This document shows positions 39,649 to 47,910 of a DNA stretch of 64,000 nucleotides, one piece after another. Source of the stretch: Micromonospora acroterricola (GTDB taxonomy: Bacteria; Actinomycetota; Actinomycetes; Mycobacteriales; Micromonosporaceae); assembly GCF_003172955.1 (NCBI RefSeq), contig NZ_QGKR01000162.1:1-64000 (forward strand). Direction: 5' to 3'. Under the pieces are notes generated by a model that saw only the letters and a program-made list of their open reading frames with translations, searched no databases and was not told the origin of the DNA. Positions within the stretch are counted from its first letter, which is position 1. Each line of letters opens with the position of its first letter. A program made the translations under genes and the position numbers.

Positions 39649-41268
39649 ATGTCGACCCAGCATGACGCCGGTGACGCTCGGGCGACCGACCGGGCTGGAG
39701 ATCCAGACCGTGGTGGTTCATGGGGAGTTCTGCGGAGGCTCGGTTCGGCCGGCGGGCCTTTCGGCTTGCGGCGCTCCGGTCTGGTGTTCCTGACCTGCCT
39801 GGCGCTGGTGGGCGGACTCTCCGTGGCGGCTACCGTCCGGATCGGTTCGGCACCGGTCGAGAGAGCGGAGCAGGGCGTGGCCGAGGAGAGCGCGGTCGAG
39901 GTCACCTACTGCGCGGGGTGGGATCCGGGGAGCCGGAAGCCCGTCGGGGTGATGGGTGTGGACGGGGCGCGCAAGCGCGATTCGGCCGGCGAGCCCTACG
40001 CGGTGCTGCTCACCGCCAACGCCCGACCGAGGGGGCTGCTGCAGATTGACTGGGGGCGACACTACCTGGGCCTGTTCCTGTTCGACGAGCACGGCCGCCG
40101 CGACCGTGCCTATGACTACCGGGAGCTCGAGCCGGGCCTGCTCGATCTGCGCCAGTACGAACAGTGGCGCTACGCGTCTGCGGACGAGCCGGAATTCCCC
40201 GAGCGGGGCTGGCACTTCACCCTCACGACGCGGCCGGACGGTGACACCGCGGACGTGCAGCTGGACCATGGCGGCCTTTTCCAGACGAGCCACGACATGC
40301 CGGAGCGGCACCGCACGCTGCGCAGGGCCGCGTTCGGCGACTGGACGGCGTACGCGGACGGCGGGATGCTCGGTTTCGGACGTCGTGCGGGGGGCGCCGG
40401 CGACGTGGCGCTCGTACCCGCCAGGCTCAAGGAAGACGAGGGGCATCGGGAGGCCGCAACGCCGCTGTGGAGGGCTCCGTCGGGCATGCGGCCCCGCTAT
40501 CTGGAGGCGCTGTTCACCCCGGGCAGCCGGTTCTCTGACACCGAGTTCGGCGTCGCGATCGTTACCGAGCCCCAATCCGCCGGGGTGCTGCGCGTGCCTA
40601 CCGGCGCGGTGATCGCCGCCGACCCCGGCACCCTCAGCAGCCGTGATGAGCCGTACACGGCAATGGTCCCGGTGGGAGACCACCCTGTGCTGATCGCCGG
40701 CATGCGGTGGGAGAGCGAAGGCTGGAACGAGACGACCGCCGCCGTGCTGCGGATCCTCGACAAGCCCACCGCGAGCTGGGAGCTCGCGGTCCGTCCCGGG
40801 CAGGACACACGGCTGCTCGGCGACGACGAGTTCTACGGCTTCGGAGTGGACAGCGGCATGGGCGCATTCCTGGACGCGTCAGGGCGGGATGCCCTGGCCG
40901 CGGCGTACGAGCACCGGCAGCAGAGCGACTCCCCTGACGATGACACGGCGACGGAGGTCGGCGACCCGGCCACCGGCACGAATCTGATCGCCTATCCGAG
41001 CGGGAGAGGCGACGGCTCCTACCCGGTCTGGATCGGCCGCACCGCCGCCGGCGAGGTCACCTGTCTGGTGGCCGACATGCTCGTCCTCCACGACGTCAAG
41101 TCCCTGCCGCCCACCGCACCCGACACCACCGCCTTCCTCACCCCCACCCCGACGGGCAGCGGCGGGCGGCCGGAGCCGAAGCCGACAGACCCCGAGGCAA
41201 CCGCCGGGTTCCTGGCCGCCGTTGCTGCCAGCATCGCGGGGAAGAAGGAGCAGGTCGGCCGTCGCTGA
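39649..41268 (+). CDS. DUF4241-containing membrane-anchored protein
   Basis: A 539-aa protein. A positively charged N-terminus precedes one hydrophobic segment (LVFLTCLALVGGLSVAATV, about residues 45-63), so the bulk is probably extracellular. The last 200 residues carry the DUF4241 pattern: VGDHPVLIAGMRWESEGWNE, WELAVRPGQD, FYGFGVDSGMGAFLDAS and NLIAYPSGRGDGSYPVWIGR. DUF4241 appears in predicted immunity and surface proteins, but no activity is established. The region between (residues 70-330) is not recognised. ATG at 39649. Confidence 0.78.
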   Translation: MSTQHDAGDARATDRAGDPDRGGSWGVLRRLGSAGGPFGLRRSGLVFLTCLALVGGLSVAATVRIGSAPVERAEQGVAEESAVEVTYCAGWDPGSRKPVGVMGVDGARKRDSAGEPYAVLLTANARPRGLLQIDWGRHYLGLFLFDEHGRRDRAYDYRELEPGLLDLRQYEQWRYASADEPEFPERGWHFTLTTRPDGDTADVQLDHGGLFQTSHDMPERHRTLRRAAFGDWTAYADGGMLGFGRRAGGAGDVALVPARLKEDEGHREAATPLWRAPSGMRPRYLEALFTPGSRFSDTEFGVAIVTEPQSAGVLRVPTGAVIAADPGTLSSRDEPYTAMVPVGDHPVLIAGMRWESEGWNETTAAVLRILDKPTASWELAVRPGQDTRLLGDDEFYGFGVDSGMGAFLDASGRDALAAAYEHRQQSDSPDDDTATEVGDPATGTNLIAYPSGRGDGSYPVWIGRTAAGEVTCLVADMLVLHDVKSLPPTAPDTTAFLTPTPTGSGGRPEPKPTDPEATAGFLAAVAASIAGKKEQVGRR

Positions 41269-41279
41269 CGCGTGTCCGG

Positions 41280-41310
41280 GGCCTGGCGGAGCCGCTGGCA
41301 GGTCCAGGCC
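41280..41310. terminator. Possible hairpin between convergent DUF4241 and DUF1737 genes
   Basis: GGCCTGG at 41280-41286 pairs with CCAGGCC at 41304-41310 with a 17-nt loop that can pair further. It sits just after the DUF4241 stop. The remaining gap to 41493 shows nothing else. Confidence 0.3.
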
Positions 41311-41493
41311 GAATCGTGCCCGTCCGCCCCTGCTGATCCGACCGGACGAAGAGGTCCTGACACCGGCCTTCGGCATGTACCCCGCCGGTCATCGTGCGGG
41401 CCCGATCTCCTCATCGGGGCAGGACCGCGCGTCGGGCGCTGCCGTTCCCCGTCACGTACCGTGACGCTCGGTCGGCGACCATGAGCGTCCGCC

Positions 41494-41706
41494 CTACCTG
41501 GGGCTGCCCTCGGCCGGCTCGGGCCGGGCGAAGTTTGGCAGGACCAACGCTTGGGCGGCGATGACGCGTTCCCCATTGAAGGCCAGCGCGGGTGAGCCGT
41601 GCAGCCGGTAGCCCTGGTTGAGGAGACCGCTGACGCGGGCGCAGAAGTCAGCGTCATCGGGTCCGGTGACAAGGCGGTAGCCGAGCGGCTCAGAATGATC
41701 TGACAC
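41494..41706 (-). CDS. DUF1737-domain small protein
   Basis: A 70-aa protein reading SDHSEPLGYRLVTGPDDADF after the start, then CARVSGLLNQGYRLHGSPAL and a short C-terminal strand with AQALVLPN. The YRLVTGPDD, LNQGY-x-LHGSPA pattern is diagnostic for DUF1737, a small cytoplasmic family of unknown role. GTG at 41706 is chosen because the domain begins directly after it. Confidence 0.8.
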   Translation of the reverse strand: MSDHSEPLGYRLVTGPDDADFCARVSGLLNQGYRLHGSPALAFNGERVIAAQALVLPNFARPEPAEGSPR

Positions 41707-41923
41707 CGTCGCATTGTGCCGCTCGGTCGTGCCTGAGCAACAGTCGTGGCCACCAGCCCGTCGTGCTCGGGCGCCGCCAGCCGCGATCAGTACACCTGAC
41801 CTTCGTCGACGCCCAGGCCAACGGTGAGGCAATGCGCCCGGAAGCTGTCCGAACGCATTGACATCGACAGGGTCGCATCCGGCCGTCTTCAACCGGTGGC
41901 GTCGACCGCGATCAGTTTCCTGA

Positions 41924-42211
41924 TCAGAAGGGGGGTGCGTCCTCGCCCATCAGCGCCAGCACGACGCCTCCCTTCCCACTCTTGAGGCCCTGGACCACGA
42001 CCTTGCCGGTGCTGCCGTCCGGCAGTTCCAACGTAAAGGTCTTCCCGACCGCGTTTTTGGGGCCATTGCCGGCACTGTTGGCAGGTCGGAAGTCACCTGC
42101 CCACGGCGGCGTCCCACCCTTGCGGGCGGGCTCGGCGAAGAGAGCGGCGGTGCCGGGGGTCCTGGTGCCGTCCGAGGAGAGGAGCACTGAGGCGCTGCGA
42201 TAGGTAGCCAT
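41924..42211 (-). CDS. Hypothetical 95-aa protein
   Basis: A 95-aa product starting MATYRSASVLLSSDGTRTPG. The second half has KTFTLELPDGSTGKVVVQGL and ends GEDAPPF, which looks like a small beta-rich domain. The start at 42211 is the first ATG that excludes an arginine-rich non-coding-like stretch. No family recognised, but the composition is that of a soluble protein and it is probably real. Confidence 0.55.
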   Translation of the reverse strand: MATYRSASVLLSSDGTRTPGTAALFAEPARKGGTPPWAGDFRPANSAGNGPKNAVGKTFTLELPDGSTGKVVVQGLKSGKGGVVLALMGEDAPPF

Positions 42212-42444
42212 ATGCGGCAAGGGTATCCTGGATTGCGCTCGTTCGCGCCATGACAACTGCCCCATAACGCGAACGGCCGCGGGGAGCGACCGACGTCCCG
42301 GCGCCGCGTCCGCACGTGCCCGCAAGCGGCTACGCGCCGCCCTCGACGCCCCCAACACCGACGGCGGCCTGTACTTCGACTCGCGTGCCTGGGTCGTCAC
42401 CGCACGCCGTCGTCACCGAACACTGGGCGGTAGCAACGGCTCGG
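42212..42444. other. Short gap with a possible coding relic
   Basis: A 233-bp gap. On the + strand a frame around 42310-42420 reads ARKRLRAALDAPNTDGGLYF and then SRAWVVTARRRHR, which looks protein-like but has no start and runs out. It may be a relic; I cannot name it. Confidence 0.25.
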
Positions 42445-43056
42445 TCAGGCCTCCGCCCGTCCGATGTGGGCGGACGCGGAGTGAGCCTGCAGGAGCCCCT
42501 CGACTCCGCGCAGGAAGGTGTCGGTTACCAGCACCGGGTCGAACAGGCAGCCGGCGGCCATGGCGCCGTCGCGCAGCATGACGAAGTGCCGGGCGGCGGG
42601 CTCGGCGGGCGCTTCCCCGACGTGCGCCAGCAGTTCTGTGACGGTGTCCAGGAACCATTGGCGGTGGGCGAGCACCGCCTGGTGCACCGGGTGACCGGGG
42701 TCGGGATACTCGGCGACGGCGTTGAGGAAGGCGCATCCGCGGAAGCCCGGGGACTGGATACTTTCGGCGATGGACCTGCTGAGGGCCCGGAGGGTGTCGG
42801 CCGCCGGCAGGCCGGCGGCGACAGCGTCGTTCGCCTGGCCGCGCATGGCTTCGTCGACCTGGCGCAGGTAGGCGACGACGAGTTCTTCTTTGCCGGGAAA
42901 GTGCCTGTAGAGAGTGGCCCGGGTCACTTGCGCTTCCGCGACGATCCGGTCGATGCCTACGGAGTGGATCCCCTCCGCGTAGAAGACCCTTATCGCCGTG
43001 TTGAGCAGCCGCGACCGCGCTTCGGACGGTCGGCTCTCGGATTCGCTGCGCACCAT
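42445..43056 (-). CDS. TetR-family repressor
   Basis: A 203-aa TetR regulator. The HTH is at about residues 18-58: LLNTAIRVFYAEGIHSVGID and VTRATLYRHFPGKEELVVAY. The C-terminal domain (GFRGCAFLNAVAEYPDPGHP) resembles regulators that carry a TetR_C ligand pocket of the YcdC/KstR2-like type. ATG at 43056 gives MVRSESESR. Upstream on the other strand is a membrane protein gene, and two near-identical palindromes lie in the gap, so it very probably represses that gene and itself. Confidence 0.92.
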   Translation of the reverse strand: MVRSESESRPSEARSRLLNTAIRVFYAEGIHSVGIDRIVAEAQVTRATLYRHFPGKEELVVAYLRQVDEAMRGQANDAVAAGLPAADTLRALSRSIAESIQSPGFRGCAFLNAVAEYPDPGHPVHQAVLAHRQWFLDTVTELLAHVGEAPAEPAARHFVMLRDGAMAAGCLFDPVLVTDTFLRGVEGLLQAHSASAHIGRAEA

Positions 43057-43075
43057 GGTGACCAGTCTAGCGGAT

Positions 43076-43089
43076 AGAACGTTCGGTCT
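43076..43089. promoter_or_regulatory. TetR operator site 1
   Basis: AGAACGTTCGGTCT is an imperfect inverted repeat centred on AACGTTCG, 20 bp upstream of the tetR start. It overlaps TTGACA at 43089-43094. It differs from site 2 by one base. Confidence 0.7.
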
Positions 43090-43126
43090 TGACAAGTTCA
43101 ACGGGTACTGTCATCGTGACCGCGAC

Positions 43127-43140
43127 AGAACGTTCGTTCT
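43127..43140. promoter_or_regulatory. TetR operator site 2
   Basis: AGAACGTTCGTTCT, one base different from site 1 and 51 bp away, lies 15 bp before the GTG start of the divergent membrane protein gene. Its position also rules out earlier start codons for that gene. Confidence 0.7.
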
Positions 43141-43154
43141 ACCTAAGGACCATC

Positions 43155-43715
43155 GTGACCACCCTTGCTGCACCCGGCATCTTCTCGACGACGGCGTCCG
43201 CCCTGCGGCGGCTGTACTTCGTCCGCTTCGCCTTCGCCATCGTCTGGGCCCTCGTGATGCTCACCACCGCCTCGGAGCTCGGTCCGCTCGCCGTCACACT
43301 GCTCGTGCTGTACCCGCTGTTCGACGTGGCGGCCGCGGTCATCGACGCTCGCTCGTCGCGTGGCACCGGGTCGCCTGTCCTCTTGTACGTGAACATCGCG
43401 GTCAGCCTGCTCACCGCCATCGGCGTGGCCATCGCCAGCACGTCCGGTATCCCGTCGGTCCTGCGCGTGTGGGGCGCTTGGGCGATCGTGGCGGGGCTGG
43501 TCCAGCTCATCGTGGGTGTCACCCGTCGCGAGATGGGCGGACAGTGGCCGATGATCATCAGCGGCGCCATCTCCGTACTTGCCGGCGGTTCGTTCGTCGT
43601 GATGGCCGGCGCGGACGACCCCACGCTGACCAACGCGGCCGGCTACGCCATCCCCGGCGGCATCTTCTTCCTCATCTCGGCCTTCCGCCTCGGCCGCGCC
43701 GCAAAGGGCAACTGA
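43155..43715 (+). CDS. DUF308-like multi-pass membrane protein
   Basis: A 186-aa protein with about six hydrophobic helices (FVRFAFAIVWALVMLTTA, LAVTLLVLYPLFDVAAAVID, VLLYVNIAVSLLTAIGVAIA, VWGAWAIVAGLVQLIVGVTR, PMIISGAISVLAGGSFVVMA, YAIPGGIFFLISAFRL). The paired-helix organisation resembles DUF308/HdeD-like proteins. GTG at 43155 is used because the TetR operator ends at 43140. It is probably repressed by the divergent TetR protein. Substrate or role unknown. Confidence 0.78.
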   Translation: MTTLAAPGIFSTTASALRRLYFVRFAFAIVWALVMLTTASELGPLAVTLLVLYPLFDVAAAVIDARSSRGTGSPVLLYVNIAVSLLTAIGVAIASTSGIPSVLRVWGAWAIVAGLVQLIVGVTRREMGGQWPMIISGAISVLAGGSFVVMAGADDPTLTNAAGYAIPGGIFFLISAFRLGRAAKGN

Positions 43716-43829
43716 CATGGACAGCAACCTACGACGCCTTCGTCATCGCAGCGCCCGGTCGAACCTGACGTCCGCTGGCACGGCGGCCCGACGATAAATC
43801 CGGCAATCTCGTAAAAACCGGCGCATTAG

Positions 43830-45716
43830 GTGCGTAACGTGCCGGACATGCTCTTTCGCACCTGGCGTAACTTGTTGCTCACAGCGCTCGGGATGGGCGT
43901 GCTCGCCGGCGCCGGTCAGCTCGGCATTGCGTTCAGCTTCGGCATCATCCAGCTCACCGGCGCCTCCACCGACGCCGCCGTCAACCAGTGGCCTGCCCAG
44001 CTCGTCTGGGTGGGCTGGTTCGCGGCACACGCCGCCGTAGCCGGCACCGTCGTCACCGCACGCCTGGCCCGCCGGTACGGGGTGCTGGGGAGCACGGGCA
44101 GTTTGGTGGCCGTCGGCGCCGCCGCCGCGCTGGGCGCCACTGTCGTGGCGCCGCTCTGCGTCCGCCCGGCCCAGGCCGCCGAGCGCTTCTCTGTGGACCC
44201 GATCTGGGCCGTCGGCATCTGCGCGACCCTCGGCGCGCTGGTCGGCGCGGGTGCCGCGATCGCCGCGCTGGTGAAGCCCCCGCTCGGCTGGAACATGGCG
44301 GCGGTGGGTGGCGTGGTCTGGCTGCTGGCGCTCGTCTCGGTCGTCCCGTCGCTCGCAACCGCCGGGCCATTGCCCGCCGTACGGCTCGGTGTGCTGGAGC
44401 CGGCCGGGTTCGACGCCGACGCGGCACACCGGCAGGCGATCCTGATTCTGCCGGCGGTGGCCCTGCTCATCGGCGCGGCGACCGGCGGGCTGGCCCGCTG
44501 GCGCGGGCATCCGCCGCTGGTCAACGGCGCGACCGGCATGGCCGGCACGGTGCTGGTCGCGTTCACCTACCTGGCCGCCGGTCCCGGCGACGCCGTCGAC
44601 CGGTACCAGATCACGCCGTACTACGCCGCGCTGCTCGCCGTCGCCGCCGGTGTGCTCGGCTCGGCCGCCGCCGCGTTGTTCCGCTTGCCGCTCCTGCGGC
44701 GCGCCGCCGAAGCGCGGGTCGTCGAGCCGACCGACATCGTCCGTCCGCTGTCCGCCGGCCCCGCCGTGCCGCAGGCCATGACGCCGGCCGCTGGTGGTAC
44801 GACCGACGAGCCGCAGCTCGTCGACCTGGCCGGCACGGGGCTGGTCGCCGGCGCGACCGCGGCGATCCTCCCGACCGCAGCCGAACCGCTGGGCTTCGGT
44901 GCGCCGGCTGGCGACCGGGACGCCAGCGTCGTACCGGCCCAGCCCGCGACGCGGACCGCCGCGCTGGCCGAGACCGTCGCATCGGCCGCACCCGCCGACC
45001 TCGCCGCACCCGCCGACAGCGACGCAGCGGCCGACCTCGACGACAGCCCGGAGACATCGGAACCGGCCTGCGCGACGGCGGCCCACCTTCCCGCGGGACC
45101 CGGCGGGGACGGCTCCGGGACGGCGGAGGCGGAGGCCGACAACACCGAATTCGACGCGACACCGCACGACGGGGCACTCGTCGCCCCAGGGACCCGCCGG
45201 ATGTACCAGCCGCCGAAAACTGACCGGACGCCGGTTCAGGCTTCCTGGCTGGTCGTTCCGGCGCGGCGGGTGCCGCCCTCGACCGAGCCCGCTCCGGGCG
45301 CCGAGGCGACCCACTCGGCCGGCACGCAGGAGAGGCTCGAACCGGCGCTCCCACCTCGGCACCGGCCGCCCCTGCCCAACCTGAACCAGGCCGCGAACTG
45401 GGACGCTCTCGCGACCGCCCAACGCGCGGCGCGCCCGCTCACGACCGACGCCGCGCCGGCCGCCCCGGCATCCGTGGTCGAGGCGGGACGGGCCAGCCGG
45501 CAGGCCAGCGGCCGGCTGGGCCTGTTCCGGCGCAACAGGTCGCGGGCCGACGGTGACGGCGCGGGCACCCCCGCGGACGGCGAGCCGCTGCCGAGGCAGG
45601 ACGCGGAGTTCGTCGACTGGGTGACCCGGCTGGGCAAGCCGGTGGCGGACAGCGAGCCGGATCAGGAGAGCTCTCGCCGGTCACTCCACTCCACCGGCCG
45701 CCAACACGGCGACTGA
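43830..45716 (+). CDS. Large membrane protein with long disordered C-terminal tail
   Basis: A 628-aa protein. The first 290 residues hold about eight hydrophobic segments (LLLTALGMGVLAGAGQLGIA, LVWVGWFAAHAAVAGTVV, SLVAVGAAAALGATVVAPL, GICATLGALVGAGAAIAAL, PAVALLIGAATGGLAR, YYAALLAVAAGVLGSAAAAL). The remaining 330 residues are rich in Ala, Pro, Asp and Glu, probably disordered and cytoplasmic. They end with a more ordered patch, DAEFVDWVTRLGKPVAD, which looks like a short conserved interaction motif. No family is recognised. GTG at 43830 or ATG at 43848 could start it. Confidence 0.75.
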   Translation: MRNVPDMLFRTWRNLLLTALGMGVLAGAGQLGIAFSFGIIQLTGASTDAAVNQWPAQLVWVGWFAAHAAVAGTVVTARLARRYGVLGSTGSLVAVGAAAALGATVVAPLCVRPAQAAERFSVDPIWAVGICATLGALVGAGAAIAALVKPPLGWNMAAVGGVVWLLALVSVVPSLATAGPLPAVRLGVLEPAGFDADAAHRQAILILPAVALLIGAATGGLARWRGHPPLVNGATGMAGTVLVAFTYLAAGPGDAVDRYQITPYYAALLAVAAGVLGSAAAALFRLPLLRRAAEARVVEPTDIVRPLSAGPAVPQAMTPAAGGTTDEPQLVDLAGTGLVAGATAAILPTAAEPLGFGAPAGDRDASVVPAQPATRTAALAETVASAAPADLAAPADSDAAADLDDSPETSEPACATAAHLPAGPGGDGSGTAEAEADNTEFDATPHDGALVAPGTRRMYQPPKTDRTPVQASWLVVPARRVPPSTEPAPGAEATHSAGTQERLEPALPPRHRPPLPNLNQAANWDALATAQRAARPLTTDAAPAAPASVVEAGRASRQASGRLGLFRRNRSRADGDGAGTPADGEPLPRQDAEFVDWVTRLGKPVADSEPDQESSRRSLHSTGRQHGD

Positions 45717-45895
45717 CCTCCACTGTCAGGCCCGCGCTGACCCCCAACCACCGCAAGCCATGCGACGGCGGGCAACTACCGCGCTGGAGGCACGACACCA
45801 AGGGACTGCCCCGGATCTGGTCGACGGTCGGCTGAGACCCGCTCTGAGCGGGGGTCGGCCCCTCGATTACGGTGACCGTGAATGGGGGGTGGGCC

Positions 45896-47113
45896 ATGGC
45901 GCCGGAGGTGTCGCCGCGAAGGGCCAGGGCTGTGCTCGTCGCGCTGTCCCTCGCCGCGTTCGCGTTCATCACGACCGAGCTGCTGCCCGTCGGCCTGCTG
46001 ACCCACATCGCACCCGATCTCGACCGGTCCCGCTCGCAGGTGGGCCTGCTGGTCAGCGGGTACGCCGTCGTGGTCGTGCTGGCGTCCGTGCCGCTGGCCC
46101 GGCTGACCCAGCGGATACCCCGGCGTCAACTGCTCGGCGTCACGATGCTCCTGTTCACCGCCGCGAACGCCACCGCCGCGTTCGCGCCGACGTACGCCGT
46201 GCTGGCCGGCTCCCGCGTCGTGACCGCCCTCGCCCAGGCGTTGTTCTGGTCCATCGCCACGGCGACCGTGACCGGGCCCTTCCCGGTCGCGGTGCGCGGC
46301 CGGGTGGTGGCGCTGTTCTCGACCGGGGCGACGCTCGCCCCGGTGCTCGGCGTACCCCTCGGCACCTGGCTCGGGCAGCAGGCTGGTTGGCGCGTGGCGT
46401 TCGCGGTGCTGGCCGGGGTCGGTCTGGCGATCGCCGCCGCGGTGCTCGTCCTCCTTCCCTCCTATCCCCCGGCCGCTGGTGGCGCCGCCCGGGGCACCGC
46501 ACCGAACGGGCGCCGTTTCGGCCTGCTGCTGATCGCGACCGCCCTCGGCATCGGCGGCTTCATGACCCTGCAGACCTACGTCACACCGTTCCTGCTCGAC
46601 GTCAGCGGCTTCGCCGACGCGGTGCTGGCGCCGCTGCTGTTCGTCTCCGGCTTGGCCGGCGTCGTTGGCACCCTGGCCGCAGTCCGGACCCTGGACACCC
46701 GGCCGATCGCTTCCCTGCTGGCGCCGCTGAGCATCGGCACAGCCTCGCTGTTCGGCCTGTACGCGCTCGGCGCGCTCCGGCCCGGCGCGGTCGCACTCCT
46801 CGCCGGGGTCGGCCTCGCCTACGCGGCGTTCGGCTCCGCCGTGCAGAACCGGATGCTGCACCTGGCTCCGGGCAGCACCGACATCGCGTCGGCCGGCGTC
46901 AGCACCGCCTTCAACGCCGGCATCGCCGGCGGATCGCTGCTCGGCGGTGCCCTCCTGCCCACCTCGGGGGCACGCCCGCTGGCACTCGTCGGCGGGCTGC
47001 TGACGCTGCTCGCCCTCACGCTGCTCGCCCTGGACGCGCGGCGGGGCCGCGCCGCCGGGCCAGCGCCGACCGCCGCCCGTCCCCCCACCCGCCCGCTGAC
47101 CCGACAAGGCTGA
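45896..47113 (+). CDS. MFS transporter, drug/sugar efflux (AraJ/Cmx-like)
   Basis: A 405-aa major facilitator with 12 predicted helices. The first signature is FITTELLPVGLLTHIAPDL, typical of the drug:H+ antiporter-1 sugar-efflux/chloramphenicol-resistance group, and VPLARLTQRIPRRQLLG is the motif A loop between TM2 and TM3. GVPLGTWLGQQAGWRVAF is motif C-like in TM5. ATG at 45896 is preferred over a GTG 24 bp upstream since a G-rich ribosome binding site precedes it. Substrate unknown. Confidence 0.88.
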   Translation: MAPEVSPRRARAVLVALSLAAFAFITTELLPVGLLTHIAPDLDRSRSQVGLLVSGYAVVVVLASVPLARLTQRIPRRQLLGVTMLLFTAANATAAFAPTYAVLAGSRVVTALAQALFWSIATATVTGPFPVAVRGRVVALFSTGATLAPVLGVPLGTWLGQQAGWRVAFAVLAGVGLAIAAAVLVLLPSYPPAAGGAARGTAPNGRRFGLLLIATALGIGGFMTLQTYVTPFLLDVSGFADAVLAPLLFVSGLAGVVGTLAAVRTLDTRPIASLLAPLSIGTASLFGLYALGALRPGAVALLAGVGLAYAAFGSAVQNRMLHLAPGSTDIASAGVSTAFNAGIAGGSLLGGALLPTSGARPLALVGGLLTLLALTLLALDARRGRAAGPAPTAARPPTRPLTRQG

Positions 47114-47259
47114 TCACCCGACTCCGGGACGCCAGCACCCACCACCTCGACAGCGACTGGGACGCCCGACCGAGGCAGTGGCGCCTGGGCGGTGCCGTCG
47201 TGGTCAAGCTCCGGGTACGGCGGCACAATCCGACGACCCACGCCGGGTGACGTGCGTGC

Positions 47260-47694
47260 TCAGGACGAGCGGAGCTGTTCGCGGAGCCAGGCCCGTTCAG
47301 GGTTCACGACAGCCTGACCGCCGAGCACGACGGTGGGCACGGTCTCGTTGCCGCCGGCCACCGCCCGGACGGCGGCAGCACCCGCCGGGTCGTGCCAGAT
47401 GTCCACCCAGTGCGCCCGCCGGGCGAGCCGGCCAAGGGAGAACCGGAGCTGGAGGCAGTAGCGACAGCCGGGGCGCCAGTACACGATTGGCCGGCCGTCC
47501 GCCGCGCTGGCCCGCTGCGCTCCGGCGGCGTCCACCGAGCGGGGGAAGGCCCACGGCGACAGCAGCAGCGCCAGCGCCAAGAAGATCAGCAGTTCGGCGG
47601 CGCCGACGGCGGGCAGACCGTCGGCCAGTTGCGCCACCGCCACCAGCACACCGCACGCCGCCATCAGGATCGTCAGAGTCCATCGCCGCAGCAC
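47260..47694 (-). CDS. Glutaredoxin-domain membrane protein
   Basis: About 144 aa. Two N-terminal helices (WTLTILMAACGVLVAVAQL and GAAELLIFLALALLLSPWAF) are followed by a glutaredoxin fold with the redox motif WRPGCRYCLQLR (CxxC), DIWHDPAGAAAVR, and the cis-proline segment ETVPTVVLGG. This arrangement matches actinobacterial mycoredoxin-like membrane proteins. GTG at 47694 is a likely start; a longer frame opens upstream. It probably reduces a thiol-disulfide partner at the membrane. Confidence 0.83.
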   Translation of the reverse strand: MLRRWTLTILMAACGVLVAVAQLADGLPAVGAAELLIFLALALLLSPWAFPRSVDAAGAQRASAADGRPIVYWRPGCRYCLQLRFSLGRLARRAHWVDIWHDPAGAAAVRAVAGGNETVPTVVLGGQAVVNPERAWLREQLRSS

Positions 47695-47910
47695 GCCGGG
47701 GACCCTACCGCCAGATACGCGGATGGCCGTCTTCCCTCGCCACCCACGACCCACGACGTGTCCCGCATCATCGACCGGACCTGGCAGTAGCGCAGTCAGC
47801 CCCGAGGCGCGCCAGGGCGCGCGACAGGGTGGCTGACCACGAATCGAGCCGAACTCGACAATTCGTCCCTTAGGTTACTGCGCAGGAGGCTGTCGAGACC
47901 GGGAGGCGAC

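Noticed and set aside
42310-42420. Protein-like stretch on the + strand (ARKRLRAALDAPNTDGG)
   Set aside because: No start, no end in a gene-like context and no family could be named; kept only as a possible relic in the gap note.
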